Below are positions 27,653 to 36,471 of a DNA stretch of 64,000 nt, one piece after another. Location of the stretch: assembly GCA_903889565.1 (NCBI GenBank), contig CAISYC010000015.1, forward strand, positions 62,001 to 126,000, read 5' to 3'. Source of the DNA: an uncultured beta proteobacterium (GTDB lineage: Bacteria; Pseudomonadota; Gammaproteobacteria; Burkholderiales; SG8-41). Below the pieces are notes generated by a model. It saw nothing but the letters and a program-made list of their open reading frames with translations, was not told the origin of the DNA and searched no databases. The position numbers and the translations under genes are program-made. Positions within the stretch are counted from its first letter, which is position 1. Every line of letters begins with the position of its first letter.

Positions 27653-27789
27653 CGCCCGGTATTGCCCCCGCCGCGCTTCTGCGGATACGCGGTCTGTACG
27701 TCAGCCCACATACAAGACATTCACATCGGCAGAATATCCGGCATGCGGTGCGCAAGCCGCCTGATCGAGAACACCGGACGGAGGACAAA

Positions 27790-28275
27790 ATGAATCTGCT
27801 GCCGAATTCTAATCGCAATGCCCATATCAAACCAACGGCGCGCTCGCCGTTTGTTGCCTGGTCGTGCATGACCCTGCTGGCGATTATGGTGCCCGGCTGC
27901 GCGACGCCGGCGCTTGAGGGTAATTCAATCGATGTGGTTTCGCGCAACAACAGCATCGTCAGTCATGGCGATATTTTCAGCGCATTCCCGGGTCTGCGCA
28001 CCATTGTCATCAACATCGACCGCCGCACCTATATGGGCAATATCGAGCCGACCGCCGCCAACGACACCTTTGGCTTCAATCAACGCTACGGCCCCGGGCG
28101 CTACGCGGCGAGTCCGCCGGCGATATCCGGCCGCGACGTTCACTACAAGGCGATCCTGTCGTCGACCGATCATTTCACACTGCGCTGCGATCTCACGCAC
28201 AACCAAGGCAAGCCGCGCGACGGCTTGTGTCTCGACGATTTTGGACGCGTTTACGATGTTATGGCGATTCGCTAG
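27790..28275 (+). CDS. Lipoprotein of unknown function
   Basis: 161 aa with an ATG at 27790 behind an excellent GGAGG. A hydrophobic segment ends in the lipobox MVPGC (cysteine near residue 37), so the mature protein should be lipid-anchored. The domain after it (SHGDIFSAFPGLRTIVINID, RTYMGNIEPT, CDLTHNQGKPRDGLCLDDFG) is not recognised. It is separated from the ABC operon by about 135 bases and is convergent with a Bug receptor. Confidence 0.72.
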   Translation: MNLLPNSNRNAHIKPTARSPFVAWSCMTLLAIMVPGCATPALEGNSIDVVSRNNSIVSHGDIFSAFPGLRTIVINIDRRTYMGNIEPTAANDTFGFNQRYGPGRYAASPPAISGRDVHYKAILSSTDHFTLRCDLTHNQGKPRDGLCLDDFGRVYDVMAIR

Positions 28276-28337
28276 GCCGATACCCTGAGGCCATTGGCAA
28301 TCCTGACAAGTCAGTCGCGCGATTCCTGCGTGGGCGG

Positions 28338-29354
28338 TTATTCGCTGCCCTTGAGTCCGGCGCGGATCACCACCTTGCTCCAGCGGTTCATTTCGCCGGC
28401 ATAAAATCTGCGCGCCTCGTCAACGCTCGACGGATTGGGCTCGGTACCCAGTTCCAGCAGGCGCTCGCGCACTGCGGGCAATCCCAGGATACGCACGACC
28501 TCCTGATTCAGTTTCGCCAACGCGCCCGGCGGCGTGCCGGCAGCAACGGCAAACGAATACCAGCCGATCGCCTCGAAACCCGGCAACGCCGTTTCGGCAA
28601 TCGTCGGCAGGTCGGCCGCGAAGCTCACGCGCTTTGCGCTGGTCACGGCAAGCGCGCGCAACTTGCCGGCACGCACCTGCGGCAGCGTCTGCAGGACCGT
28701 GCCGAAGGTCATTGAGACCTGACCGCCGAGCATTTCGGTGAGCACCGGTCCGCCGCCCTTGTACGGCACGTGAACGATGTCGATGCCGGCCGCATCCTTG
28801 AACATTTCGCCCGCGAGGTGATTGGCCAGTCCGGTGCCGCTCGACGCATAAGTAATCTGGCCCGGGCGCGCCTTCGCCAGCGCAATCAACTCCTTGACCG
28901 TATTGACCGGCAGCGACGGATGCACCACCAGCAGATAGGGAAAGCGGATGCCCAGCGACACCGGCGTGAAGTCGCGCAGCGGATCGTAGTTGACCTTGTG
29001 ATAAAGCGTCGGGTTGATGACAAAACCGGTAACAGCGATCAGCAGCGTGTATCCGTCAGCCGGCAATTTCATCACCGCCTCGACGCCGATCATGCTGCCC
29101 GCACCCGGGCGGTTATCGATGATGACCGGCTGACCGAACGATTCAGACATGTGCTGGCTGACCAGGCGGCCGAGAATATCGGCGCCGCCGCCCGGCGGAA
29201 ACGGCACCACGATGCGCAACGGCTTCGACGGAAAAGATTCGGCCTTCTGCGCCGCGCATTCCGGCATCGTGCCGCCAATCAGCGCCGGTAACGCAGCAAG
29301 GATGCAAAACCGTCGCGCAATCGCCGCCAACGAATTACCGTGCGTCGCGCTCAC
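28338..29354 (-). CDS. Tripartite tricarboxylate transporter receptor (Bug/TctC family)
   Basis: 338 aa from a GTG at 29354. Export signal around FCILAALPALIGG, then SFPSKPLRIVVPFPPGGGAD, VIIDNRPGAGSM, SSGTGLANHLAGEMFK and VHVPYKGGGPVL, the family blocks. It follows the cupin gene by 6 bases on the same strand, so the two are likely co-expressed. The ligand is unknown and no TctA/TctB gene adjoins it. Confidence 0.9.
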   Translation of the reverse strand: MSATHGNSLAAIARRFCILAALPALIGGTMPECAAQKAESFPSKPLRIVVPFPPGGGADILGRLVSQHMSESFGQPVIIDNRPGAGSMIGVEAVMKLPADGYTLLIAVTGFVINPTLYHKVNYDPLRDFTPVSLGIRFPYLLVVHPSLPVNTVKELIALAKARPGQITYASSGTGLANHLAGEMFKDAAGIDIVHVPYKGGGPVLTEMLGGQVSMTFGTVLQTLPQVRAGKLRALAVTSAKRVSFAADLPTIAETALPGFEAIGWYSFAVAAGTPPGALAKLNQEVVRILGLPAVRERLLELGTEPNPSSVDEARRFYAGEMNRWSKVVIRAGLKGSE

Positions 29355-29360
29355 CTGCCG

Positions 29361-30119
29361 TTAATCACTTTCGCGCGGGAACTGCAGCACAAGAACTTCA
29401 AGACCGGTCGCGCCAGCCTTGATTTCAATCGCCGACTCGCCGGTCCCGAGCGCGAGCATCGACCACTGCGGCAGGATCCCGCCCGCCCGCTCGAGGCTGC
29501 CGTTGACGACGAACAGATAAAGCCCGCCGGCGCCATGCGGACTCGTCGTCGCCATGCCCGAGCCCAGCCGCCATAATTGCGCAGAGAGGCCGTCCGCGTA
29601 TTCTTCTGCGTAGAGCGCTTCGCGCGCCGCCTCCTGTCGGTGCTGCAGGACCGGCGGGGTCGACAGCACCACCGGCGCCGACAGCAGATTGCGCCGCGGG
29701 CCCGGCTTCATTTGTTCGCGATAACCGGGCTTGTTCAGATAAACCGGCGCCGAGTTGTAGGCCTGCATGCGCATGGCGAAAAACGTCAGCCCCTGCGGCC
29801 CCGCCACCACCGGACCGTAGGCGGTGTGGTGATCCTTGAACTGAACCGTCAGCGGTCGCACCTCGTTGCGGCCCATCGAGCCGGAACCGCCGGAAAAAAC
29901 CTGGAACTGCGCCACGCCGTGAAAATGCGGCAGGATGGTTTCGTTCGGCGCCATCTCCGTCACCAGCGCATGCGGCAGCATGGCGGCCGGATGCGACGCA
30001 TCCATGGTGGTATCGCGCGGCCCGAAGAATTCCGCGCTCCAGTGCGCAAGGCCGGTGCCGCGCGACGTCACCATCTGCATCCCGCGCAGCGCCTCGCTGC
30101 CGTTGATCGAATAAATCAT
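29361..30119 (-). CDS. Cupin-domain protein
   Basis: 252 aa, cytoplasmic, no signal peptide. The segment TILPHFHGVAQFQVFSGGSG is a cupin metal-binding motif with HxH, and the later part (LYLFVVNGSLERAGGILPQW) looks like a second, degenerate cupin strand set, so a bicupin is possible. Cupins of this kind include dioxygenases and isomerases; the reaction is not predictable. It is paired with a Bug receptor, suggesting the imported carboxylate may be its substrate (inference). Confidence 0.72.
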   Translation of the reverse strand: MIYSINGSEALRGMQMVTSRGTGLAHWSAEFFGPRDTTMDASHPAAMLPHALVTEMAPNETILPHFHGVAQFQVFSGGSGSMGRNEVRPLTVQFKDHHTAYGPVVAGPQGLTFFAMRMQAYNSAPVYLNKPGYREQMKPGPRRNLLSAPVVLSTPPVLQHRQEAAREALYAEEYADGLSAQLWRLGSGMATTSPHGAGGLYLFVVNGSLERAGGILPQWSMLALGTGESAIEIKAGATGLEVLVLQFPRESD

Positions 30120-30221
30120 GGCATTCTCCGCAACACGGTCATGTCCCCGATTCTAGCGGCGGCGCACAACGGCGCACAGTCAGCGGCACGACGCGCGCAA
30201 CTGCACCGACCGGCGCGGTCG

Positions 30222-31571
30222 CTAAGCCGCGCGCGGCTGGGTTGCGCGCGCAATCCACATCATTGGCAGGCCGGCCAGCAGCACGCCGATGCCGACCATC
30301 GCGCCGATGCTGCCCGGATCGAGGCTCATCGCATAATTCACGCTCGAATACAGCATGTAGCCGCACATCGCGCAAAACAGCAGCGGCAACAGCGGATACA
30401 GCGGCACGCGATACGCGCCGGCATTCGCGCCGGGCTGGCGGCGCAGCACAAACAGCGACACGCCGGTCAGCAGAAAGAACAGCCAGAACGCCGGCGCCGT
30501 GTAGGCGACCATGGTTTCGAAACCGTCCGGCGTGAACGAGGCGAGCAGCACCAGCAACAGCGAAATGCCGCCCTGCACCAGCAGACCGTTGACCGGTGTG
30601 CGCGCGCGATCGCTCCAGCGCCCCATGAAACCGAAGATGACGAAATCGCGGCCCAGCGCGTAGTTGGTGCGGGCGCCGGTGAAGATCGTCGCATTCAGCG
30701 CCGACAGCGCCGACAGCATCACGATCAGACTCAGCGCCACCGCGCCGTAATTGCCGAGCGTCAGTTTCATCAGATCGGCGGCGACCACACGCGTGTTGCG
30801 CATGCCTTCGAGGCCGAGGGTGTTGAAGTAGGCGAGATTGAGCAGCAGATAGAGCACGGTGATGATGCAGATGCCGAACACCAGCGCGCGCACGATGTCG
30901 CGCCGCAGGTTCTGCATTTCGGCAGTCAGGTACGCCGCCTCGTTCCAGCCGCCATAGGTCAGGAGCACGAATATCATGGCGAGCCCCGGGATCGCGACAT
31001 GCGTCGCATCCGGCGGCGGCGCGGCGACGGTGGCGCCGCCCATCGCCAGTCCGGCGCAGACGATCGCGAGGATCGCCAATGCCAGCGCGAAGGTGAGAAT
31101 GTTCTGCGCCGTCTTGCTCTGGTAGGTGCCGACGATATTCAGCGCGGTGACGGCCACCACCGCCGTCGCCGCGCAGAGCGCCGGACCGTGGCTGCCGAGA
31201 TTGAGCAACTGGGACGCATAATCGCCGAACACAAACGCAATCGCCGCCACCACGCCGGTCTGGATCATGGTCATGCGCGCCCAGGCGAACAGGAAAGCCA
31301 GCGAGCCGCCATAGGCGCGGCGCAAAAAGAAATATTCACCGCCCGCACTCGGATAGGCGCTGCCGAGTTCGGCGTAGCACAGCGCGCCGATCAGCGAGAT
31401 CACGCCGCCCGCGATCCACAGGCCGAAGAACATCGCCTCGCCCGACGAGTTGCCGGCAACAATCGACGGCGCCTTGAAAATGCCGATGCCGATGACGTGG
31501 CCGACGACCATCGCCAGCGTGTCGGTCAGCGACAGGCTGGCGCGCGGTTGCGCGTCCGCCGCCACGCTCAT
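30222..31571 (-). CDS. Amino acid permease (APC superfamily)
   Basis: 449 aa with twelve predicted membrane helices. The first helix carries the APC signature VVGHVIGIGIFKAPSIVAG with the unwound GIGIF segment, followed by GEYFFLRRAYGG, TALNIVGTYQSK and SALNATIFTGARTNYALGRD. The closest group is the L-amino acid/LAT-type exchangers. The ATG at 31571 overlaps the end of the exported methyltransferase gene (ATGA), indicating a shared transcript. Its substrate is unknown. Confidence 0.9.
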   Translation of the reverse strand: MSVAADAQPRASLSLTDTLAMVVGHVIGIGIFKAPSIVAGNSSGEAMFFGLWIAGGVISLIGALCYAELGSAYPSAGGEYFFLRRAYGGSLAFLFAWARMTMIQTGVVAAIAFVFGDYASQLLNLGSHGPALCAATAVVAVTALNIVGTYQSKTAQNILTFALALAILAIVCAGLAMGGATVAAPPPDATHVAIPGLAMIFVLLTYGGWNEAAYLTAEMQNLRRDIVRALVFGICIITVLYLLLNLAYFNTLGLEGMRNTRVVAADLMKLTLGNYGAVALSLIVMLSALSALNATIFTGARTNYALGRDFVIFGFMGRWSDRARTPVNGLLVQGGISLLLVLLASFTPDGFETMVAYTAPAFWLFFLLTGVSLFVLRRQPGANAGAYRVPLYPLLPLLFCAMCGYMLYSSVNYAMSLDPGSIGAMVGIGVLLAGLPMMWIARATQPRAA

Positions 31572-32479
31572 TTGGCGCCGGCGGCCGCCGCCACCAGTTT
31601 GGCGCTCCACGGCAGCTGCTTCGCCGTGCTGCCGCTGCCGATACTGACCGTACCGTCTATCGTGTCGCCCTTGATGGTGCCGTGGAACTCGTGGCGCGTG
31701 GCCGCGTCACCGGCCTTGACCAGCACCGCAAATTCGATTTGATCACCTTTTATTCTGCTATCCGGCAGCTTGACCGTCTGCGCGCCGATTTTCGCGCTGC
31801 CGCTGATGACCTGATAGGTCTGGGTAAACTCGAATTCGCAAGTAGTCGCGACGGCACCGTGCTTGAACTCGGAGGTCCAACGACCGCCAACCTTCGCCGG
31901 AACCACCCACATGTAGGTGTAGCTGATACCTGGCGTGCCGACGATTTTTTCAGGCACTGGAATGGTCTTCTGCTCGTCCGGGGGCCAGTCGCCGAAATGA
32001 TAGTCGTGCGCAACCACGCGCGTGCCCGGCGGCAGCGCGAGAATTTTCGGCCGCAGTTTTTCGTTCATCTCCGGCAGCAAATAGGTTGAGATGATGGTGG
32101 CCTGTTTGAGATCCGTTTCGAACAGGTTCTGTTTGCGGAACTCCGCGCGATCGGCGACACCGGCCGCGGTCGCATTGGCCCGCGCCTCAGCCAGCAGTTC
32201 GTCCGAGAGATCGACGCCGAAACCGCGGGCGCCGAATTTTTTGGCCGCCGTGATCACCATGCGGCCATCGCCGGAACCCAGATCGATGATGAAATCCTTC
32301 GGCCCGGTCTTCGCCATGGCGAGCATTTCCTCGACCACAACCTGCGGCGTCGGCACGTAAACCACGTCGCCCACGCCGCGCTCGCGTTCTTCCGCGCTCC
32401 AGCCCGCCAGCGGCGCAACCAGTGCCAGCGCCAGCGCGCATTTCAATCCGCTCCGCAACAGCCATTGAACCTGCTTCAT
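31568..32479 (-). CDS. Exported SAM-dependent methyltransferase-fold protein, paralogue 1
   Basis: 303 aa. A signal peptide (ALALALVAPLAGWSA) is followed by a class I Rossmann methyltransferase domain: YVPTPQVVVEEMLAMA, motif I DLGSGDGR (about residue 65), GVDLS acidic end of strand 2, STYLLPEMN and VAHDYHFGDW. From about residue 190 a beta-rich domain of ~110 aa follows, a companion domain shared with the two paralogues nearby. All SAM-contact residues seem present although the protein should be periplasmic. It overlaps the amino acid permease downstream. Target unknown. Confidence 0.85.
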   Translation of the reverse strand: MKQVQWLLRSGLKCALALALVAPLAGWSAEERERGVGDVVYVPTPQVVVEEMLAMAKTGPKDFIIDLGSGDGRMVITAAKKFGARGFGVDLSDELLAEARANATAAGVADRAEFRKQNLFETDLKQATIISTYLLPEMNEKLRPKILALPPGTRVVAHDYHFGDWPPDEQKTIPVPEKIVGTPGISYTYMWVVPAKVGGRWTSEFKHGAVATTCEFEFTQTYQVISGSAKIGAQTVKLPDSRIKGDQIEFAVLVKAGDAATRHEFHGTIKGDTIDGTVSIGSGSTAKQLPWSAKLVAAAAGAK

Positions 32480-32563
32480 GCCATTCTCCACGCCAGTGAT
32501 TGGTTATTCAATTTGCATTGTGACACGGCAAGCCGCGTGCGCGAACAGCACGCGCGCCGCCGC

Positions 32564-33499
32564 TCACGGCTGCATTTTTTCCTGCAGCTCCTGCATGGTC
32601 GGCCGCTTGAGCAGCAGGTGCGCCGGCGTGCCGAGTTCGACGCGCGCCGCATCCCAGCCCAGCCGGCTTTGCGCCGTCGGCGCAGTCACCTGCACGCTGC
32701 CGGCAAGGTCATGCAGCGTGATGTGACCGGAGAATGCATAACGCGTGCTGCCGTCGGCAAGCTCGAAAGCAATGTCTTCGCCGCTCAGCCGCGGATTGAG
32801 CAAGGCAAGCGTGCGATCGTCGATGCTCACGCTGCCGCTGATCTTCTGGAAATTCTGCGCAATCGTCATTTCCCACACCGCCGGCTTGCCCGCCAGCGGC
32901 AGTTCCCAGCGCCAGCGCCCGGCGGCGTTGCCCGGCACCACCCAGAAGAACACCTTGCTGCGCTTGTCGCGACCGACCGGCTTGTCGGGAACGTCCAGCA
33001 CGGTTTGTTCATCCGGCTGCCACTCGCCCATGTCGTAATCGTGCGTGACCAGGCGCGTGCCCGGTTTCAGCGTCGAGAGCAGCGTCGGCCGCAGCATCAG
33101 GTTCACTTCGGGCAGCAGATAGGTCGTCACCACGGTGGCCGAGGAGAGATCGGTTTCGTAGATGTCACGTTCGTAAAACACGGCGCGGTCGCGCACGCCG
33201 GCGCGCGCGGCGCCGCGGTTGGCGAGATCGACGAGGCGGCGGTCGAGATCGACGCCGAAGCCGTGCGCGCCGTATTTTTTTGCCGCCGTGATGACCAGAC
33301 GGCCGTCGCCGGAACCGAGATCGATCACATAGTCACGCGGCCCGACATGCGCCATCTGCAGCATGCGCTCGACCACGCTCATCGGCGTCTGCACATAGGG
33401 CGTGTCGCCGAAATCCTGCGCGAGGGCGACGGTGGCCGGCATCATTGCGGCGGCGACAGTAATTGCGATTCCTGAGAACACACGCATCAACGGCAGCAA
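32564..33499 (-). CDS. Exported SAM-dependent methyltransferase-fold protein, paralogue 2
   Basis: 311 aa, starting at a TTG at 33499 that is placed 8 bases after GGAGG; the first ATG (33487) lacks a suitably spaced site. The signal peptide ends ATVALAQ. The methyltransferase domain shows YVQTPMSVVERMLQMA, DLGSGDGR, GVDLD, TTYLLPEVN and VTHDYDMGEW, and the same C-terminal beta domain as paralogue 1. It lies 84 bases upstream of paralogue 1 on the same strand and is divergent from the membrane-bound synthase-like gene. Function unknown. Confidence 0.85.
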   Translation of the reverse strand: MLPLMRVFSGIAITVAAAMMPATVALAQDFGDTPYVQTPMSVVERMLQMAHVGPRDYVIDLGSGDGRLVITAAKKYGAHGFGVDLDRRLVDLANRGAARAGVRDRAVFYERDIYETDLSSATVVTTYLLPEVNLMLRPTLLSTLKPGTRLVTHDYDMGEWQPDEQTVLDVPDKPVGRDKRSKVFFWVVPGNAAGRWRWELPLAGKPAVWEMTIAQNFQKISGSVSIDDRTLALLNPRLSGEDIAFELADGSTRYAFSGHITLHDLAGSVQVTAPTAQSRLGWDAARVELGTPAHLLLKRPTMQELQEKMQP

Positions 33500-33654
33500 A
33501 CTCTTCTCCTCCGTGCCGTGCCTGCAATCCGGGGGCGCACGGCGCCGTTACAAGTCGGGAAAAACTCTGGTAAATTCCGCGGGCCGAACCATTTTTTACG
33601 CGCTGCGCATTCGTGATTCGCGGACGCGCGATTATACCCGAGGCACACCCGACG

Positions 33655-35268
33655 ATGATGCTGCAGGCGATCATATTCGTGACCGGCGGCGCAATCCTTG
33701 CGCTCGAACTGCTCGCGTCGCGCATCATGACGCCCTACTTCGGCGTCAGCCTCTATATCTGGAGCGGCATCCTGTCGATCACGCTGGTGTCGCTTGCCCT
33801 CGGCTACTGGTGGGGCGGCCGGCTGGCCGGCGGGCACAGGGGGCAGGCGCTAACGGTCGAAAAACTCGCCCATCTGTTCGCGTTGATGCCGGCGGCGGCG
33901 TCGATCGCAATCGTTGTCGCCTGCCTCGCCTATCCCTATCTGTTCTACCAGCTCGCGCGCTTCGACCTCGTCGCCGGCGCTTTTCTCGCCTGCATCGTGC
34001 TGCTGTTCGTGCCGCTGTTCGCGACTTCGGCGATGAACCCGTTGCTGGTCGCGCTGCTGCTGCGCCGCTCGGCTGCCAAAGGCGCGCCGGCGGACGCGGG
34101 CGCCGGCAAGGTGTTTTTCGTCAGCACCATCGGTTCGGTCGCCGGCGTGGTCGTCACCGCCTTCGGCATGATTCCGTATCTGAGCAATTTCGTTTCGACC
34201 CTGCTGGTGGCAGTCGTGCTGGCCGCACTGCCGCTATTGATGCTCTACCGCTCGCCGGTCACGCTCGCCCAACGCAAGCCGCTGACGGTCACCACTTTAA
34301 TTGCATTGCTCTCCTCTCTCGGCCTGCTTGCCGGCGCCGACGCCTACACCGGCCGCATGTGGCCGGTGAATTACAACAACACATCGTGGGCGCCGGAGGC
34401 GGTCTACCGCTCGATGTTCGGCACCATCAAGATCATCAAGAGCGGGCCGCGCGATGGCGAGGCATTCAACCGCATGTTCTTTCAGGACGGCCTCGTGCAG
34501 AACATGGTCGGCGCGCGCAACCAGTCGATGTCACTGTATACATGGGCGCTGGAAGCGCTGGCGCAATCCTACCGGCCCGGGCTGAAAACCGCCCTGGTGC
34601 TCGGCAACGGCGCCGGCATGGTGCCGATGCGGCTGGCCGGCCTCGGCATTGCGGTCACCGCGGTTGACATCGACCCCGCTGCGCTGCGCGCCGCGCGCGA
34701 ACTGTTCGGCTTCGATTCGAACAGGGTCAATACGGTGCAGGCCGATGCACGCACCTTTCTGCGCGGCTGCGACGGCGGCTACGATGTCGTGGTGGTCGAT
34801 CTGTTTCACGGTGACGGCGTGCCCGACTATTTGATCACGCGCGATATCTTCAGCGATCTCAAACGCTGCCTCGCCGCCGGCGGCGTCGCCGTGTTCAACA
34901 CCTTCGCCGATCTCGAAAACCCGCGCCCCTACGCGCATTTTCTGACCACACTGCGCACCGAGCTGCCTTATATCGTGCTCTATCGTCCGGATTACGGCCT
35001 CACCACCCACGTCAACAGCTTCGTCGTCGCCGGCCGCGCGCCGCTGCCGGCGCCCGCGGGTGCCGACCTCGCGCAGGTGCCGGCCAAACATTTCGATACG
35101 CTCGCCGCGATGCTGCGCAATCCGCAACCGCTCGATCAGCAACTCCTGCGCGACGGCCGCGTCATCACCGACGCAATCAATCCCGTCGCCGCCGACATGG
35201 CCTCCAGTCAGCTGGCCAACCGCCGTTATGTGATCGACGCGCTGCCGGCGGCGTTTTTTGTGAATTGA
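33655..35268 (+). CDS. Membrane protein with C-terminal spermidine-synthase-like domain
   Basis: 537 aa. Residues 1-235 form about seven or eight membrane helices (IIFVTGGAILALELLASRIM as the first), and residues 245-510 resemble polyamine aminopropyltransferases/class I methyltransferases: VLGNGAGMVPMRLA, TAVDIDPAALRAARELFGF, VQADARTFL and YDVVVVDLF. The canonical GGGDG is changed to GNGAGM and the catalytic aspartate region is DLFHGDGVPD, so classic spermidine synthesis is doubtful. The domain is probably cytoplasmic or periplasmic depending on helix number. The frame may start at 33655 or 33658. Confidence 0.85.
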   Translation: MMLQAIIFVTGGAILALELLASRIMTPYFGVSLYIWSGILSITLVSLALGYWWGGRLAGGHRGQALTVEKLAHLFALMPAAASIAIVVACLAYPYLFYQLARFDLVAGAFLACIVLLFVPLFATSAMNPLLVALLLRRSAAKGAPADAGAGKVFFVSTIGSVAGVVVTAFGMIPYLSNFVSTLLVAVVLAALPLLMLYRSPVTLAQRKPLTVTTLIALLSSLGLLAGADAYTGRMWPVNYNNTSWAPEAVYRSMFGTIKIIKSGPRDGEAFNRMFFQDGLVQNMVGARNQSMSLYTWALEALAQSYRPGLKTALVLGNGAGMVPMRLAGLGIAVTAVDIDPAALRAARELFGFDSNRVNTVQADARTFLRGCDGGYDVVVVDLFHGDGVPDYLITRDIFSDLKRCLAAGGVAVFNTFADLENPRPYAHFLTTLRTELPYIVLYRPDYGLTTHVNSFVVAGRAPLPAPAGADLAQVPAKHFDTLAAMLRNPQPLDQQLLRDGRVITDAINPVAADMASSQLANRRYVIDALPAAFFVN

Positions 35269-35387
35269 TTTTGTACGGCGGATAAGCGAAGTGCAATCCT
35301 CCGGATGGCAGTTTCCTGCAATTTCCCAATCATTCGGCGCAAGGCGCTGCGCTTTTCCGCCCTGCGGCCCCGATTCAATCACCGCTC

Positions 35388-35409
35388 GCAGGCGAGGCGC
35401 CTGCGCCAC
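35388..35409. repeat. REP-like repeat, single arm copy B
   Basis: 22 bases that match the right arm of copy A (8520-8541) at 21 of 22 positions. It lies in the 200-base convergent gap between the synthase-like gene and methyltransferase paralogue 3. Confidence 0.75.
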
Positions 35410-35470
35410 AAACGCGTCAACGCGCCGGGCCGCACACCACTCGCACGCCGCGCTTCGCCGAGCGCCTGCG

Positions 35471-36349
35471 CTATTCCGTCACTACCGCAGCGCCGGCGAT
35501 TCTCGTTGCCGTCCATTTCACCGGCGCTTTTCCGTCCGGCAATTCGACCGTGCCTTCCATCGACTCACCGCTAACCCGCCCGTTAAACCGCGCCACAATC
35601 CTGCCATCCGGCAACAGGAAACTGAACTCATCCCCGCGCAGTGAGACCGCTTGCGGCCGCAACGGACGAATGCCGGCGCGGGCGGTCGCTTCGGTGATGG
35701 CCTGGAAGCGCTGCTTCAGAGCCAGTTCATACGTCTCACCGCCGGCGATCTTGATCTGCCAGCTGCCAGCGACTTTCGCCGGCACGATCCATTTGTAGAG
35801 CGTCGCGCGCGGCACGCCGGTGATTGCTTCTTTTTCGGCAACATCGAAACCGATCGTATCGTCGGGCATCCACTGTCCCAGGTGGTAATCGTGCGAGACC
35901 ACGCGGACGCCTGGTTTGAGTTCGTTGAAAAGCTTGCTGCGCAAATCGATCATCATCGCCGGCAGCAGGTAGAGCGCGAGCACGGTGGCCTGACCGAGAT
36001 CGGCTTTGAATACGTCCTGCTGCACAAAACGCACGCGGTCGGCAATGCCGTATTTCTGCGCGCTGGCGTTCGACTGCCGCACCAATTCGGGATCGATGTC
36101 GATGCCCATGCCTGCGGCCTTGTATTGCCGCGCCGCTGTCAGCACGATGACACCGTCGCCGGAGCCGAGATCGATTACGTAATCCTTCTCGCCAACCGCC
36201 GCGAGTTTCAGCATCTGATCGACGACGATCTGCGGCGTCGGCACATAGGGGCCGCCGGTTTTGAGTTTTTCGATGTCCAGGGCGAATACCGGAGCCGCCA
36301 GAAACAATGCTGTGACCAGCCAGGCAGCGCGCATGACATTGCGTTTCAT
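35471..36349 (-). CDS. Exported SAM-dependent methyltransferase-fold protein, paralogue 3
   Basis: 292 aa. Signal peptide (WLVTALFLAAPVFALD), then YVPTPQIVVDQMLKLA, motif I DLGSGDGV, GIDID, ALYLLPAMM and VSHDYHLGQW, collinear with paralogues 1 and 2 (31568-33499). The C-terminal ~110 residues form the same beta-rich domain (KVAGSWQIKIAGGETYELAL onward). It is separated from paralogue 2 by the synthase-like gene, and from the lipoprotein methyltransferase upstream by a REP-like element. Function unknown; strong paralogy supports a real exported family. Confidence 0.85.
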   Translation of the reverse strand: MKRNVMRAAWLVTALFLAAPVFALDIEKLKTGGPYVPTPQIVVDQMLKLAAVGEKDYVIDLGSGDGVIVLTAARQYKAAGMGIDIDPELVRQSNASAQKYGIADRVRFVQQDVFKADLGQATVLALYLLPAMMIDLRSKLFNELKPGVRVVSHDYHLGQWMPDDTIGFDVAEKEAITGVPRATLYKWIVPAKVAGSWQIKIAGGETYELALKQRFQAITEATARAGIRPLRPQAVSLRGDEFSFLLPDGRIVARFNGRVSGESMEGTVELPDGKAPVKWTATRIAGAAVVTE

Positions 36350-36385
36350 CGAATGACTCCCCTTGCCTCAAACCGCGGCGCGGTC

Positions 36386-36471
36386 GTAGCGCAGGCGACC
36401 CGCCTGCATTCCGGCCTTTGCACAGGCACCGTACCTGCGTTTAATCGATGCAGACGGGTCGCCTGCGCTAC
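36386..36471. repeat. REP-like inverted repeat, copy C
   Basis: Arms at 36386-36408 and 36449-36471 are 23-base inverted copies with one mismatch, core GCAGGCGACCCGCCTGC, spaced by 40 bases. The right arm carries the stop codon (36468-36470) of the lipoprotein methyltransferase gene. Related to copies A and B by the shared GCGCAGGCG core. Confidence 0.82.

Noticed and set aside
29577-31742. 721-codon open frame on the plus strand
   Set aside because: Antisense to the cupin and amino acid permease genes; extremely rich in Arg, Gln and His with no motif.
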